A stretch of DNA of 53,666 nt from Actinomyces gerencseriae DSM 6844. Its GTDB lineage: Bacteria; Actinomycetota; Actinomycetes; Actinomycetales; Actinomycetaceae. Positions within the stretch are counted from its first letter, which is position 1. Each line of letters opens with the position of its first letter. Positions 1-9,300 of the stretch are shown here, one piece after another. The notes under the pieces were generated by a model, which was not told where the DNA came from, made no database searches, and was given only the letters and a program-made list of their open reading frames with translations. The stretch lies in assembly GCF_000429265.1 (NCBI RefSeq), contig NZ_KE386871.1, positions 1-53,666 of the forward strand. Direction: 5' to 3'. Both the position numbers and the translations under genes were made by a program.

Positions 1-184
1 AGCCCCTGGTAAACCCCGCGCGTGGGGATGATCCCCCAACGACGTCCCACACCGTTACTCGAGACCTCGCAATTCTCGATCTCTCACGATCTGACCGCGT
101 CGGGTGGCGACGGCACCGGCGCTGTAGTATCTCTCCCCGAACCTCAACAGCACTCAATAAAATAAAAGCAGAACCCAGTCACCC

Positions 185-668
185 ATGACCGACCACCCTC
201 CGCGGCAATGATATCCCAGCGCACCGCAATCACCACAGCCGTCCGCGTACCCGGCACCCCCGCCCCTCATCAGGCGCGGCATCGTGGCATGCAGGCCTGT
301 TGATATTCTGCCTCCTTCCCTTCATCAGCTCGGTCGTCGCGCCAATCGTCATGATATGCGTCGGACTGATGTACAGGCGTCAGAACCTCGAACCGACACG
401 CACCGTCGGCGCTCGCGCAGCCAGCTGGGGACTGACCTACCTGCTCGCAACGCTCCTATTCCTCGGTCTCCACTTCTATCTTCTATTCGTCTTGGACGGC
501 ACGGAAGCGACAGACTCCTTCTTCCCGATCGGAATCCCCATCACCATCTGGCTCCTGATCTCAGTTCTCCGCTTCTCCCTGAGTATTGTCGGTGGACTGA
601 AGGCCGGGAGAGGACGGGCCATGGGGTTCTACGGGGTACCGTTGGCACGAGCACGCCCCCGCCGACCG
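185..668 (+). pseudogene. Decayed small multi-span membrane protein (DUF4870/Tic20-like)
   Basis: From ATG 185 the frame reads MTDHPPRQ, hits TGA at 209-211, and continues in the same frame as a Pro/Tyr-rich segment (YPSAPQSPQPSAYPAPPP). Near 290-296 the coding signal moves by one base into the frame of TTG 300, which reads LIFCLLPFISSVVAPIVM and then two or three more hydrophobic segments, ending near a GLKAGRGRAMGFYG motif. A proline-rich cytoplasmic head followed by three or four membrane spans is the usual layout of DUF4870/Tic20-like actinobacterial proteins. One nonsense codon plus one frameshift therefore makes this look like a decayed gene. The frame stays open to 878, but that part overlaps a better-supported gene on the other strand. 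The segment is less GC-rich than the rest of the window. An alternative is a shorter functional protein started at TTG 300. The family assignment is tentative. Confidence 0.5.
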
Positions 669-692
669 GAATCTCGCATACGCCGAACCTCG

Positions 693-875
693 TCACGATC
701 CACCGGACTCTCCGCGAGTATCCTTATCGACTGGCGCGCCGTAGACATGATGGAAATTCTGGCGCTCACGCTTCCGTCTTCCCGCGGCCCGGATCCCACC
801 ATAGATCGCGAACACCAGGAGAAGCACAAGCAAAAGCCCGCAGAGCACGAAGAAGATGAGCGCACCATTGAGCAT
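693..875 (-). CDS. Small single-span membrane protein, 60 aa
   Basis: ATG at 875 follows a strong ribosome binding site (GGGAGG about 7 nt upstream on the minus strand). The protein has one long hydrophobic segment (residues 5-27, IFFVLCGLLLVLLLVFAIYG), then a basic cluster (RAAGRRKRERQ), giving N-out/C-in topology by the positive-inside rule, and a short polar tail. No family is recognised. It is antisense to the tail of the decayed gene to its left and divergent from mnmA. The ribosome binding site and the clean membrane-anchor layout are the main support. Function unknown. Confidence 0.55.
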   Translation of the reverse strand: MLNGALIFFVLCGLLLVLLLVFAIYGGIRAAGRRKRERQNFHHVYGAPVDKDTRGESGGS

Positions 876-1051
876 TGATATCCTCCCACATCTCGTTCAT
901 TCCTGATCGCGACGATATGACGGACAATCGATTCCGTCAAGCAACGGCGACGATCCCCTCTTCCCCGTCGCGCCGCCCGCCCGACTCCCGTGCCATCCGC
1001 GACCTGCGGTAGCCTGCCACGGTTGCACCCAGCTTTCTCGAGGAGACGTCC

Positions 1052-2182
1052 GTGCGCGTCCTGGCCGCCCTGTCCGGAGGAGTCGACTCCGCCGTCGCCG
1101 CCGCGCGCGCCGCGGACGCCGGTCACGACGTCGTCGGAGTGCACATGGCCCTGACCCGCAACCGCGCCGTCACCCGCTCGGGCTCGCGCGGCTGCTGCTC
1201 CATCGAGGACGCCGGCGACGCCCGCTGGGCCGCGGAGATCCTCGGCATCCCCTTCTACGTATGGGACCTGTCCGAGCAGTTCGAGGAGCGCGTCGTCGCC
1301 GACTTCCTCGCCGAGTACCGCGCCGGTCGCACGCCCAACCCCTGCGTGCGATGCAACGAGCGCGTCAAGTTCGACGCCCTGCTCGAGCGCGCCCTGACGC
1401 TCGGCTTCGACGCCGTCGTCACCGGCCACTACGCCCGCCTGAGCGGCGGCGCCGCCTCCGGCCGCCCCGGAGAGACCGATGGCCTGGAGCTGCGCCGCGC
1501 GGTCGATACCGCCAAGGACCAGTCCTACGTGCTCGCCGTCTCCGGGCGCGAGGGCCTGTCCCGGGCCCTCTTCCCGCTCGGCGACGCCCCGTCCAAGGCG
1601 GCCGTGCGGGCCGAGGCGGAGCATCGCGGTCTGCCGGTCGCCGCCAAGCCCGACTCCTATGACATCTGCTTCATCGCCGATGGCGACACCCGCGGCTTCC
1701 TGACCCGCGGCCTCGGCGCTCGCCAGGGCGCTCTGGTCTCCCCCAACGGCGAGGTGCTCGGCACCCACGACGGCTACTTCGGCTTCACCGTCGGCCAGCG
1801 CAAGGGGCTGGGCCTGACTCGCCCCGCCCCGGACGGGCGGCCCCGCTACGTCATCGAGACCCGACCGGAGACCAACGAGGTGGTCGTGGGCCCGGAGGAG
1901 CTCCTCCGCCGCAGCGCCATCGACGCCGGCGCCCCGGTCCTCCTGGCCGAGCCCTCCCCCCTCGAGGACGGCGGGATCGGCTGGCGGGACGTGACCGTGC
2001 AGGTGCGCGCCCACGGTCGCCCCGTCCCCGCCGACGTCACCATCGATCTCGGGACCGGAACCCTGCGGGCACGACTGCATCAGCACCTGCGTGGCCTGGC
2101 GGCGGGGCAGTCCGTCGTCGTCTACAGCCCCGGGGACGCCCCCGACGGCGACCGAGTCCTGGCCCAGGCCACAATGACCTGA
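1052..2182 (+). CDS. mnmA: tRNA-uridine 2-sulfurtransferase MnmA
   Basis: Cytosolic enzyme that thiolates U34 of tRNA-Lys, -Glu and -Gln at C2, taking sulfur from a cysteine desulfurase relay and activating the base with ATP. The 376-aa protein is full length for the family. The PP-loop SGGVDS is at residues 8-13, and the catalytic cysteines are C98 (within NPCVRCN) and C206 (within SYDICFI), matching the E. coli Cys pair. VTGHYARL and the [10 protein letters not shown] segment are also typical. The GTG start at 1052 was chosen because GAGGAG lies 6 nt upstream and the conserved strand [10 protein letters not shown] begins there. Monocistronic, with a hairpin terminator downstream shared with the convergent transporter operon. 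Confidence 0.96.
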   Translation: MRVLAALSGGVDSAVAAARAADAGHDVVGVHMALTRNRAVTRSGSRGCCSIEDAGDARWAAEILGIPFYVWDLSEQFEERVVADFLAEYRAGRTPNPCVRCNERVKFDALLERALTLGFDAVVTGHYARLSGGAASGRPGETDGLELRRAVDTAKDQSYVLAVSGREGLSRALFPLGDAPSKAAVRAEAEHRGLPVAAKPDSYDICFIADGDTRGFLTRGLGARQGALVSPNGEVLGTHDGYFGFTVGQRKGLGLTRPAPDGRPRYVIETRPETNEVVVGPEELLRRSAIDAGAPVLLAEPSPLEDGGIGWRDVTVQVRAHGRPVPADVTIDLGTGTLRARLHQHLRGLAAGQSVVVYSPGDAPDGDRVLAQATMT

Positions 2183-2256
2183 CCCTCGCGCTGCCATGCG
2201 CATGCGGACCGGATGAGGAGCCCGCCCGCATCACTCGTGGAGGCCCCGACGCTCGT

Positions 2257-2296
2257 GCTCCCGTGCGAGCCGGATTCTCCGGTCACGCACGGGAGC
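2257..2296. terminator. Bidirectional hairpin terminator between mnmA and the ABC operon
   Basis: A perfect 11-bp stem, GCTCCCGTGCG (2257-2267) with CGCACGGGAGC (2286-2296), encloses a second 5-bp stem CCGGA/TCCGG. It lies between the convergent ends of mnmA (2182) and the permease gene (2319). There is no clear U-tract on either strand, which is common in high-GC actinobacteria. Confidence 0.65.
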
Positions 2297-2318
2297 GACG
2301 GAGCCGCGGGGACCGCCC

Positions 2319-3146
2319 TCAGCGCAGGCAGGTGTGCCGCTCGATCGCGCGCACCGCCCACCAGGCCAGCACTCCCGCCAGCAGCGGGCCGACGACCACG
2401 GATCCCATGCCGATGACGGTCGGCTGGACACCGGTCCTGAACGTCTCGAGGAACTGCGACAACATCATGCGGGCCACGACATCGCCGGTGGTGATGTCCA
2501 GGGACACGGGCAGGAGGAGGGTCGATGCCAGGGCGAGCACCTGGTTGCCCACGTAGAGCAGGACGATCCCGATCAGGGGAGCCCCGATATCGAGGTGGTT
2601 GAATCGCCCCTGCGCGCCAATGCTCATCACGGCGCCGATCTCGACGATCACCGTCAGGAGTCCGACCAGCGAGGAGACGATGAAGAACGTCGCGAGGGCC
2701 GGGCCCGACCCGCCCACGGTGAGAGCGTCGCGCAGCGGCGCGAGGACCTCACCGAGCGTCGTGCCGGTGGCGTGGGCGAGCACGGCGAACCAGGCGACCA
2801 GGCCGGCCAGGTCGAGTGCGCCCGCCACCAGAGCCATAGCGCAGGCGTAGAGGGCCTTGGCCGTGAAGAGCACCCGTCCGCGCACCGGGACGGTCATGGT
2901 GAGGTAACCGCGCTGCCCGTACATGGACTGCCAGTACTCGACGGCGATCTGAACCAGGACGATAGCCGGCATCGCGATGATCACCGCCATGGACGCCATC
3001 TGCATGAGGACGGCCAGGGGCCCGACGCGGGCCAGGAGCCACCACAGCCCGAGGAACCCGAGCAGGACGACGGAGCAGATTCCCATCACCGCAGCATTGC
3101 GCGACAGCTGGGTGCGGGCCTCCTCGGCGAAGAGCGTGCGGAACAT
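2319..3146 (-). CDS. ABC transporter permease (ABC-2 type), 275 aa
   Basis: Integral membrane subunit of an ABC exporter whose ATPase is encoded immediately upstream. Six hydrophobic segments are visible, near residues 19-38, 43-66, 95-120, 155-180, 190-212 and 245-265. Between TM2 and TM3 is the ABC-2 signature-like stretch MYGQRGYLTMTVPVRG. The ATG at 3146 overlaps the TGA of the ATPase gene by one base (TGATG), so the two are translationally coupled. The gene order GntR (YtrA type), ATPase, permease is the usual arrangement for small self-regulated exporters, several of which respond to cell-wall-active peptides. The substrate cannot be read from the sequence. Confidence 0.85.
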   Translation of the reverse strand: MFRTLFAEEARTQLSRNAAVMGICSVVLLGFLGLWWLLARVGPLAVLMQMASMAVIIAMPAIVLVQIAVEYWQSMYGQRGYLTMTVPVRGRVLFTAKALYACAMALVAGALDLAGLVAWFAVLAHATGTTLGEVLAPLRDALTVGGSGPALATFFIVSSLVGLLTVIVEIGAVMSIGAQGRFNHLDIGAPLIGIVLLYVGNQVLALASTLLLPVSLDITTGDVVARMMLSQFLETFRTGVQPTVIGMGSVVVGPLLAGVLAWWAVRAIERHTCLR

Positions 3147-3934
3147 CAGCGGTACTCCTTCCTGAACAGGGCGTCCAGGCTCATCGAATGGGCCTGACGC
3201 AGGTCGTCGGCATCGCCGGCCAGCAGCAGACGCCCGTCCTTGAGGAAGACGGCGGAGTCGATGATCGACTCGACGTCGGCGATGAGGTGGGTGGAGATGA
3301 GCATGAGAGCATCGGGGTCGAAGTCGCGCAGGACGCCGTCGAGGATGATCTGGCGCGCCGCGGGGTCGACCCCGGAGATGGGCTCGTCGAGGAGGTAGAC
3401 GCGGGCGCGGCGGCTCATGGCCAGGGCGATGCGCAGCTTCTCCCCCATCCCCTTGCTCATCTCCTTGATGGAGCGGTCGGCGGGCAGGTCGAAGAAGTCG
3501 ATCAGTCCGCGGGCCTTGACGGCGTCGAAGTCGGCGAAGAAACGGGAGAACTGGGCGACGGCCCGGGGCGGGGTGAGACTCGCGGCCAGGAACTCGGCGT
3601 CGGGAAGAAAGGAGACCAGCGCCTTGGACGCCGGCCCGGGGGCGTGGCCGGCGACACGCACCCGGCCGTCGTAGTCGGCCAGGACTCCGGCGAGGATCTT
3701 GAGCAGGGTGGTCTTGCCGCAGCCGTTGGGCCCCATGAGACCGACGATGCGGCCGGCGGGCAGCGCGAGGCTGAGATCGTGCAGGGCCGGCCTGCCGCGG
3801 TAGCTCTTGGTCAGGTGGTCCACGACCACCAGGGGCGGGGCGTCGTTCAGGGACGCGATGACGTCGGGATGGGCGTCGGGACCGGGGTCGGGGCTCTGCG
3901 CGCCCGACGGGGCCGCCGTCGACGAGGTGCTCAT
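3146..3934 (-). CDS. ABC transporter ATP-binding protein, 262 aa
   Basis: Cytosolic ATPase of the exporter formed with the next gene. It has Walker A GPNGCGKTT (around residue 70), a degenerate signature MSKGMGEKL in place of LSGGQ, Walker B VYLLDEP, and the switch histidine in LISTHL. The degenerate signature is typical of the YtrB/EcsA-like ABC-2 branch. The start was placed at ATG 3934, not at an in-frame ATG 45 nt upstream. This ATG forms an ATGA overlap with the GntR stop, has GGAG 8 nt upstream, and removes a non-conserved leader. The first ~35 residues are Ser/Pro-rich and probably disordered. Substrate unknown. Confidence 0.88.
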   Translation of the reverse strand: MSTSSTAAPSGAQSPDPGPDAHPDVIASLNDAPPLVVVDHLTKSYRGRPALHDLSLALPAGRIVGLMGPNGCGKTTLLKILAGVLADYDGRVRVAGHAPGPASKALVSFLPDAEFLAASLTPPRAVAQFSRFFADFDAVKARGLIDFFDLPADRSIKEMSKGMGEKLRIALAMSRRARVYLLDEPISGVDPAARQIILDGVLRDFDPDALMLISTHLIADVESIIDSAVFLKDGRLLLAGDADDLRQAHSMSLDALFRKEYR

Positions 3935-4323
3935 GAGGACTCTCCTGATTCTGATTCCTGGACGGGGGTGGCCGGCCACCGCTCGGCCAGGATTCCGCTC
4001 GCCTGAGCGTGATCCATGCCGATGGCGGTGACGGCGGTGATGAAGGTGTCCGCGGCTCCGACGGCGAGTTCGCGACGGACGGCGGCGAGCGCCGCGGCGT
4101 CCGCGGTGACGAAGCGCCCGGCAGTGCGCTCGGCGGCGGTCAGGCCGCTGCGGTCGAGCTCGACCAGGGCGCGTTGGACGGTATTGGGATTGACTCCGGC
4201 CTGCGTGGCGAGATCGCGCACGCTGGGGATCCGGGTTCCTGCGGGCCAGGCACCGGTGACGATCCGCATGCGGAAGTCGTCGACCAGCTGGACCCAGATC
4301 GGACGGGAGTCATCGATCGGCAT
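3931..4323 (-). CDS. GntR-family (YtrA-type) transcriptional repressor, 130 aa
   Basis: Short GntR regulator: an N-terminal winged helix (residues about 10-75, with RIPSVRDLATQAGVNPNTVQRALVELDRSGL) and only a ~50-residue helical tail. That size and layout define the YtrA subfamily, whose members sit first in ABC-exporter operons and repress them. It overlaps the ATPase start by 4 nt. A perfect inverted repeat about 100 nt upstream (4423-4444) is the likely autoregulatory operator. The ligand is unknown. Confidence 0.92.
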   Translation of the reverse strand: MPIDDSRPIWVQLVDDFRMRIVTGAWPAGTRIPSVRDLATQAGVNPNTVQRALVELDRSGLTAAERTAGRFVTADAAALAAVRRELAVGAADTFITAVTAIGMDHAQASGILAERWPATPVQESESGESS

Positions 4324-4422
4324 AGGCCCTCCTCAAGCAGATGGGCTGGACATGGATGGAATGCGGATGGGAGGCGATGGAGCACGACCCGGCGGTGCAG
4401 TCGGGCGGTCTCCTCGGACCAT

Positions 4423-4444
4423 CTGTATTACTGCACTAATACAG
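4423..4444. promoter_or_regulatory. Perfect palindromic operator for the GntR/YtrA repressor
   Basis: CTGTATTA-N6-TAATACAG is an exact 8-bp inverted repeat with a 6-bp spacer, and is AT-rich within very GC-rich surroundings. It lies 100 nt upstream of the GntR start codon. A -35-like TTGACG (minus strand, 4464-4469) sits just upstream, so the palindrome covers or flanks the expected -10 region, where a repressor would block transcription. Assignment to this regulator is by position and inferred. Confidence 0.75.
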
Positions 4445-4772
4445 TGACACAGTTGGTCGGCGGCGTCAAGTTCTCGAGCCCGCTCGGCTCCCGGCCCGTC
4501 GAGGGCCCGCGCCCCGGGCTGTCCCGCGGTCCCGGACAGCCCCGGAAACAGGTTCGGCTCACCTGTTAAGCGAATTCCGGACGCGTGTAAGAACTACGCC
4601 CGGATGCTCGGGAACGACGCGCCGCACGCTCACGCGATCCGTCGTCTTCCTTGCAATGACGCCGTTCCAACAGGTCGTGCGCGTATATCCCCAAGCCGCT
4701 GTTGCCACTGCCCGGACGCGTCCCTACCGTGAATTACGTCAGTGATCGCACCTCGTCGAAGGAGCACCCATC
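4445..4772. other. Intergenic region between the GntR operon and the DUF1540 gene
   Basis: About 330 nt between divergent genes. The left edge holds the minus-strand -35-like TTGACG of the GntR promoter. The right end has AAGGAG (ribosome binding site) ahead of ATG 4773. No convincing coding frame or repeat was seen in the middle. Confidence 0.5.
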
Positions 4773-5054
4773 ATGTCGACCGTCACCGCCATCAACTCCT
4801 GCGCCACCACCGCCTGCGCCTACAACCGCGGCGGCTGCACCGCCTTCGCCATCACGGTCGGCGGCGACGCCGCCACCCCGGCATGCTCCACCTTCGTCAG
4901 CCTCGACGCCCGCGGCGGGCTGCCGGTGGCCGAGGGGCACGTGGGCGCCTGCCAGCGTCTGGAGTGCGTCCACAACAGCGACCTCATGTGCACCGCCGAC
5001 GCCATCACCATCGGCGAGGACACGGCCTCCTGCCTGTCCTACGAGGCCCGCTGA
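4773..5054 (+). CDS. Tandem DUF1540 cysteine-rich protein, 93 aa
   Basis: Eight cysteines fall into two similar blocks: C10-x4-C15-x6-C22-x15-C38 and C60-x4-C65-x7-C73-x13-C87. Each is followed by or contains the Ala/Ile-Thr-hydrophobic-Gly-Glu/Gly-Asp pattern of DUF1540 (compare AFAITVGGDAAT and ADAITIGEDTAS). DUF1540 domains are small predicted metal-binding modules of unknown role. ATG 4773 has a good ribosome binding site (GAAGGAGC). The gene is monocistronic, with a hairpin 6 nt after the stop. Its cytosolic location (no signal peptide) fits metal binding better than disulfides, but that is inference. Confidence 0.88.
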   Translation: MSTVTAINSCATTACAYNRGGCTAFAITVGGDAATPACSTFVSLDARGGLPVAEGHVGACQRLECVHNSDLMCTADAITIGEDTASCLSYEAR

Positions 5055-5060
5055 GAATCC

Positions 5061-5089
5061 GCCGGCGCCCGCGTCCCCGGGGCGCCGGC
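5061..5089 (+). terminator. Hairpin after the DUF1540 gene
   Basis: GCCGGCGCC (5061-5069) pairs exactly with GGCGCCGGC (5081-5089), with an 11-nt loop, six bases after the stop codon. The tail is only weakly T-rich. Confidence 0.5.
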
Positions 5090-5246
5090 TTCGACGCCGC
5101 AACGGGTCACGCGGCAGGGCCTCCACGCACCCGCCGCTCCATGGGACGTGGTAGTCCGCGGCGGCGCGGCAGAAATGAGGCGGAGCGAGCGGAGGGGCTC
5201 CGCGACGAGCCTGCCCGCTATCGAGTCCGACCGGCGGCCGGGGCGC

Positions 5247-6128
5247 TCACGGAAGGATTCCGCCGACCAGGGCCTCCTGGACGAGGTACCGCAGGTGGCG
5301 CCCGGCCTCGTGAGCACGGGTCGTACCCGCGGGCAGGAGGATCTGAAGAGTGTCGGTGGTCTCGCGCCCCAACCGCAGAAGGGTGACCGCGTGCGGGGAC
5401 ACGTCCACGCACAGCACTCGTCCCCACAGGGCCTCGTGCAGTCCGCCGGACGGGCGCCTGGAGCAGATGATCCCGGGGACACTGCCCTGCTCCACACCAT
5501 CGCACAGAACCTCGAGCGCGCCCTCGCCCAGGGCCTTGACCTCATCCTGCGCGCCGAACGTCTCGGAGGCGGACCACAGCAGCGGGCGAACGCCCTTGGC
5601 GTCGGGGTCGAGCACCTCCTCCATGGTGTGCCCGCTGACGCCCATGGCGTCGTGGACCATGATCCGGCTCGTCTCGACGACACCCAGCCGCCCGCCCGGC
5701 GCCCTGGCGAGCTCGGCCAAGTCCGTGAGCGGGTCCTCCCCCGTGATCGCGCAGTGGCACCCGGCCACCGACCCCGACAGGACGGCGTCGCGCCCGCCGT
5801 CGTCGAGCCAGGTGAGCACGCCCAGGAGGTGGACGGTGGCGGTGGTGATGCGCAGGCCGGGCTCGGCCGCCTCGAGGGCGACGTCGAGACGCACCTCGAC
5901 CGGGGCCTCGCACGGCACGTCGACCATCGGATGGTCGGCCGCCGGGTGGGCGGCCACGATGATGCTCCCCGTGACATCGAGCGCGTGGAGGACGAGCTGG
6001 GAGGGAGCGCCGTCGTCGAGTCGGTAGGCGGTCAGGGAGGCGCAGCCCGCCCCGGACAGGAGGCGGCGCGCCATGCGACGCGAGGAGATGGCGGCCTGCG
6101 GCGTGCGACTCTCGCTGGTGTACGTCAC
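5247..6128 (-). CDS. Putative FMN-binding split-barrel (HugZ/PPOX-like) protein, iron-box regulated, 293 aa
   Basis: Not firmly recognised. The N-terminal half (RRMARRLLSGAGCASLTAYR, then SQLVLHALDVTGSIIVAAHP) follows the rhythm of pyridoxamine-phosphate-oxidase-like split barrels of the heme-utilisation HugZ type: a short helix, strands ending in a basic residue, then an xxAxHP turn. The C-terminal half has a few Cys residues and ends RYLVQEALVGGIL. The GTG start at 6128 was chosen over an upstream in-frame ATG because AGGGGGGAG sits just before it and the extra 49 residues are low-quality. A DtxR/IdeR-like box lies 45 nt upstream, which supports a role in iron or heme metabolism. It is the only gene of its transcript. 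An unrelated conserved actinobacterial family remains possible. Confidence 0.5.
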   Translation of the reverse strand: MTYTSESRTPQAAISSRRMARRLLSGAGCASLTAYRLDDGAPSQLVLHALDVTGSIIVAAHPAADHPMVDVPCEAPVEVRLDVALEAAEPGLRITTATVHLLGVLTWLDDGGRDAVLSGSVAGCHCAITGEDPLTDLAELARAPGGRLGVVETSRIMVHDAMGVSGHTMEEVLDPDAKGVRPLLWSASETFGAQDEVKALGEGALEVLCDGVEQGSVPGIICSRRPSGGLHEALWGRVLCVDVSPHAVTLLRLGRETTDTLQILLPAGTTRAHEAGRHLRYLVQEALVGGILP

Positions 6129-6172
6129 GGCTCCCCCCTTTCCGACTGCGGGAGCGGCGCGAGCAATCGAGG

Positions 6173-6191
6173 TAAGGTTAGCCTGGCGAGC
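6173..6191. promoter_or_regulatory. DtxR/IdeR-like iron box
   Basis: TAAGGTTAGCCTGGCGAGC matches the actinobacterial iron-box consensus TTAGGTTAGSCTAACCTAA at 12 of 19 positions, with a nearly perfect left half (AGGTTAGCCT). It sits 45 nt upstream of GTG 6128, where a metal-bound DtxR-family repressor would block the promoter. The right half is weak, so binding is a prediction. Confidence 0.55.
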
Positions 6192-6256
6192 ATACGAAGG
6201 CGAGGAGAGACCGCTCACCGGACGCTCGCGCGGAACCGGTGCGCGGCCGGTGCGGA

Positions 6257-6296
6257 ACCGCTGCGATCCGCGCACCGGTGGACGGATCGCAGCGGT
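6257..6296 (-). terminator. Hairpin terminator of the DUF4132 operon
   Basis: A perfect 14-bp stem, ACCGCTGCGATCCG (6257-6270) with CGGATCGCAGCGGT (6283-6296), and a 12-nt loop. It lies 45-84 nt past the stop of the last gene of the MoxR-DUF4132 operon. No U-tract is present. Confidence 0.6.
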
Positions 6297-6340
6297 GTCG
6301 TCGGCTCATCGTCGCCTCACCACCGAACTCGCCACATGAC

Positions 6341-9300
6341 TCACCACGGTGAGGCGTTCTTCTCCCAGTCGGAGTCGTAGGGGCCCAGGGCGGCCAGAGC
6401 CCTGTAGTCGGCGTAGCACTCGGCCAGCAGCACGGGCGGCACCTCACTCAGCGGGACTCGATCGCCCCGCTTGAAGCTCAGGCCTGTGGTGGCGCAGGGG
6501 ATGTTCTCCTCGGGCACCCAGGAGCCGGTGAAGCCCAGCACCGCGGTGAGTCCCGCGGAGGAGAAGACCTTGGCGTAGGTGTCGAAGGCGCCCCCGTCCA
6601 GGACCTCCCCGCGCCTGTAACCGCGTGCGGCGGCGGTGCCGCGGAAGGCGAGGGTGTCGGTCACATGGCCCTCGTGGTCGCTCACGACCTCCTGCCCTTC
6701 CTCGACCCTCGGGGCGGTCGCGCTCAACTGGTCGAAGAGGGGTTCCACCTCGTAGTCCGCCAGGTGCTCGCGCCAGGCGGCCGCCAGCCCCGGGTCGAGG
6801 AGCGTCCCGTGGGCCACCCCCACCCGTCCCCGCTCATCGAGCTCGATGACGGCGTCGTCGGCCCCCACCAGCGCCCCGTCCTCGGTGGGGCGGAAGGTCA
6901 GGACCCCGCCGCCCGTGGACGAGATCCCCTCGACGCCCCCGGGACCGATGAGCGCGTCGTCCTCGTCCTCCGCGGGCGGGGCGGCCGTCCAGATCAGGCG
7001 GGTGACGAGCCTGCCCACCAGGGGGTGCGCCGCCAGCAGCTCGCGCCACTCGGCCGCCGTCCATGTGCGACCGACGCACATGGCCTCGTACAGTCGCTCG
7101 GACTGGAGGGCCAGGATCGTCCTGGCCTCCTTGCGAGAGGCGGTCAGCCGCTTCCTGGCCGCCTTGACGGCGTCCTCGTCCTCACCGGAGCGGGCCGCGG
7201 GCAGGGACCGGCGGGACCTGCCGTCGGCGTCCGTCAGCGCGATCGTGAACTCAGGCGTCAAACGGCCCACGAACTCCCGCCGACCGTAGGACAGGCGCAG
7301 CAGGCCGTCGTCGTCGAAGCCGGCCGCCGGGATGGTGCGGTCCGCCAGCTCCTCGGCGCTCCACCCCCGCTCCTCGGCGGCGTCCCGGGCCAGGGCGGCG
7401 GCCGTGGACCGAACACCGGCCATCGTGTGACGCCGTGCGATGGACAGCAGCACCTGCAGCGCCTCCGGGCTCGAATTGGCGTGCAGGCAGCGCACCAGGG
7501 CGTCGAACTGCGCCCGCCGTCCCGGGTTCGCCCGCATGTAGGAGCGCACCAGCTCCGCCAGCTCGGCCCCGTCCATGCGCACGGCGAAAGCGAGCAGTCC
7601 CTTGTCCGTCATGGCCGAGCCCAGATAGGTCCGCTGGTGCTCCGCATAGGCCCGTGCGACCCGCTCCTCCAGCGGGATCGCGGCCTCGGCCTCGGCCCTG
7701 CTCAGAAATCGCGCCGAGTGGGCATCCGCGCGGCAGGTCGCGAGCCACCGCTGAGCGCGGTCGTGGGCCCGCTCACCGGCGGTCCGCGCGTGCGCCCGGC
7801 TCTCCTCCTGCGCCGGGTGACGGGTGTCCCGGACGACCCAGGCGCGCACCACGTACGAGGCCAGCACCGCGGCGTCCGCCGGCTCCAGCAGGGACAGGTA
7901 CAGGTCGATGATCCCGCGCCCGGACGGATCCTTCAGTCTGTCCGCCAGCACCACCCACCAGCGGATGACCGTCGAGTCCACGGGGCTCGCGGAGCGGGCG
8001 CCGACGCCCCGCCAGCGCACCGCCGGCAGAGCGTCGAGGTCGAACCAGGCCAACGACGCCGGTGCCCTCCTCCTGAGCCCCTCGGCGGCCTCGACGCCCA
8101 GCGCCCCGGGCGACAGGAACTCGTCCGTATCACCGCCGCAGTCCCTCAGGGCGGCCAGCAGCCCGGCCCGCACGACGTCCCGCTTCTCCCCGCGCAGAGC
8201 CTCCGCCAGCGCCGGCGCCGACGCCGATTCCCCCAGGGAGCCGACCCAGGCGGCCGCCGAGGCCCGTATCTCCGCCCTGCGGTCCGTCAGGCCCTGCTCG
8301 GCCAGATCGCGCACCCGCGGGTGACGGCGCAGCACGGCCTGGGCCAGGGGGCGGTTCACCTTCGAGGAGCCCACGGCGACATCCGCGACCGCGGGCAGCA
8401 GCTCGACCGGAACACGGGGGAACCCGCGCAGGATCTCCAGGGCACGGGTCGCCGAGCACGTGTCTGCGAGCGCCTCGCGGAGCAGCTCGGGATGCTCCGC
8501 GTACCACGGCCAGGAGGTCTCGGGCTCAACGCTGTGGAAGACGTGGCCGTGGAAACCCGCGACGAGGGCGTCGGAGTCGCATCCCAGGCGCGTCATGAGC
8601 TCCTCGACGGCTCGCGGGTCGGCGCCCCGGCCCGCGTAGCGGCTCAGCGTCATCCCGTACCACCAGTAGCCGGGGCTCCCCACCGCCTCCACTGCGTGGA
8701 GCCGCAGCGCATGCGCGAGGGTCAGGCTCGGGGCGTGCTCGGCGATCCAGCGGACGTCGAACCGGCCCAGGAGCGCAGGGCGCTCGCGGGTCTCGCCGTC
8801 GGCCGCGGCCACCAGGGCGTCGAGATCCGCGTCGGTGGTCGTGCGCGCCCTGTCGACCGCGGCGCGGATCCACGAGTTCTGCTGCGCATCGGTGCGCCCG
8901 GCGAGCCGGTCCAGGGCGGCGCGCAGCTCGACCTTGACGGCAGCGGCGCTCGGGCCCGTCTCCAACGGCGTGAAGGGCGGCAGGATGATGGGCTCATCGG
9001 CCCCCTCGGCGCTGAGCGCGTCGTGCCGGGCCCGGGTACGGCAGATCACCTCCGCCAGCCGTCGATTCGCCTCGGCCGCCTCGGCGAGCAGGTCCGCACC
9101 GCCCTCGGAGACCGACAGGAACTCCACCAGCTCCGTGGCCCGGGAGGCCGGAGCCACGGCCAGCACCGGGACGAGCGCCGCATTCCTCACCGGTGGGTCC
9201 AGCTCCCCGAGCAGCTCGATCGCCTCCCGGCGCACCTCCTTGGACGCGCCCGCGGCCAGGGCCGCGATCAGGTGGGCTCCGGCGCAGGCCCATGGCGCGT

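Noticed and set aside
629..2203. Minus-strand open frame opposite mnmA, 524 codons
   Set aside because: Fully antisense to mnmA with Gly/Val/Asp shadow composition and no ribosome binding site. Only the separate 693-875 gene in another frame is supported.
6257..6296. Inverted repeat as an insertion-sequence end or attachment site
   Set aside because: It lies just past an operon end, has no flanking target duplication or transposase, and is explained as a transcription terminator.
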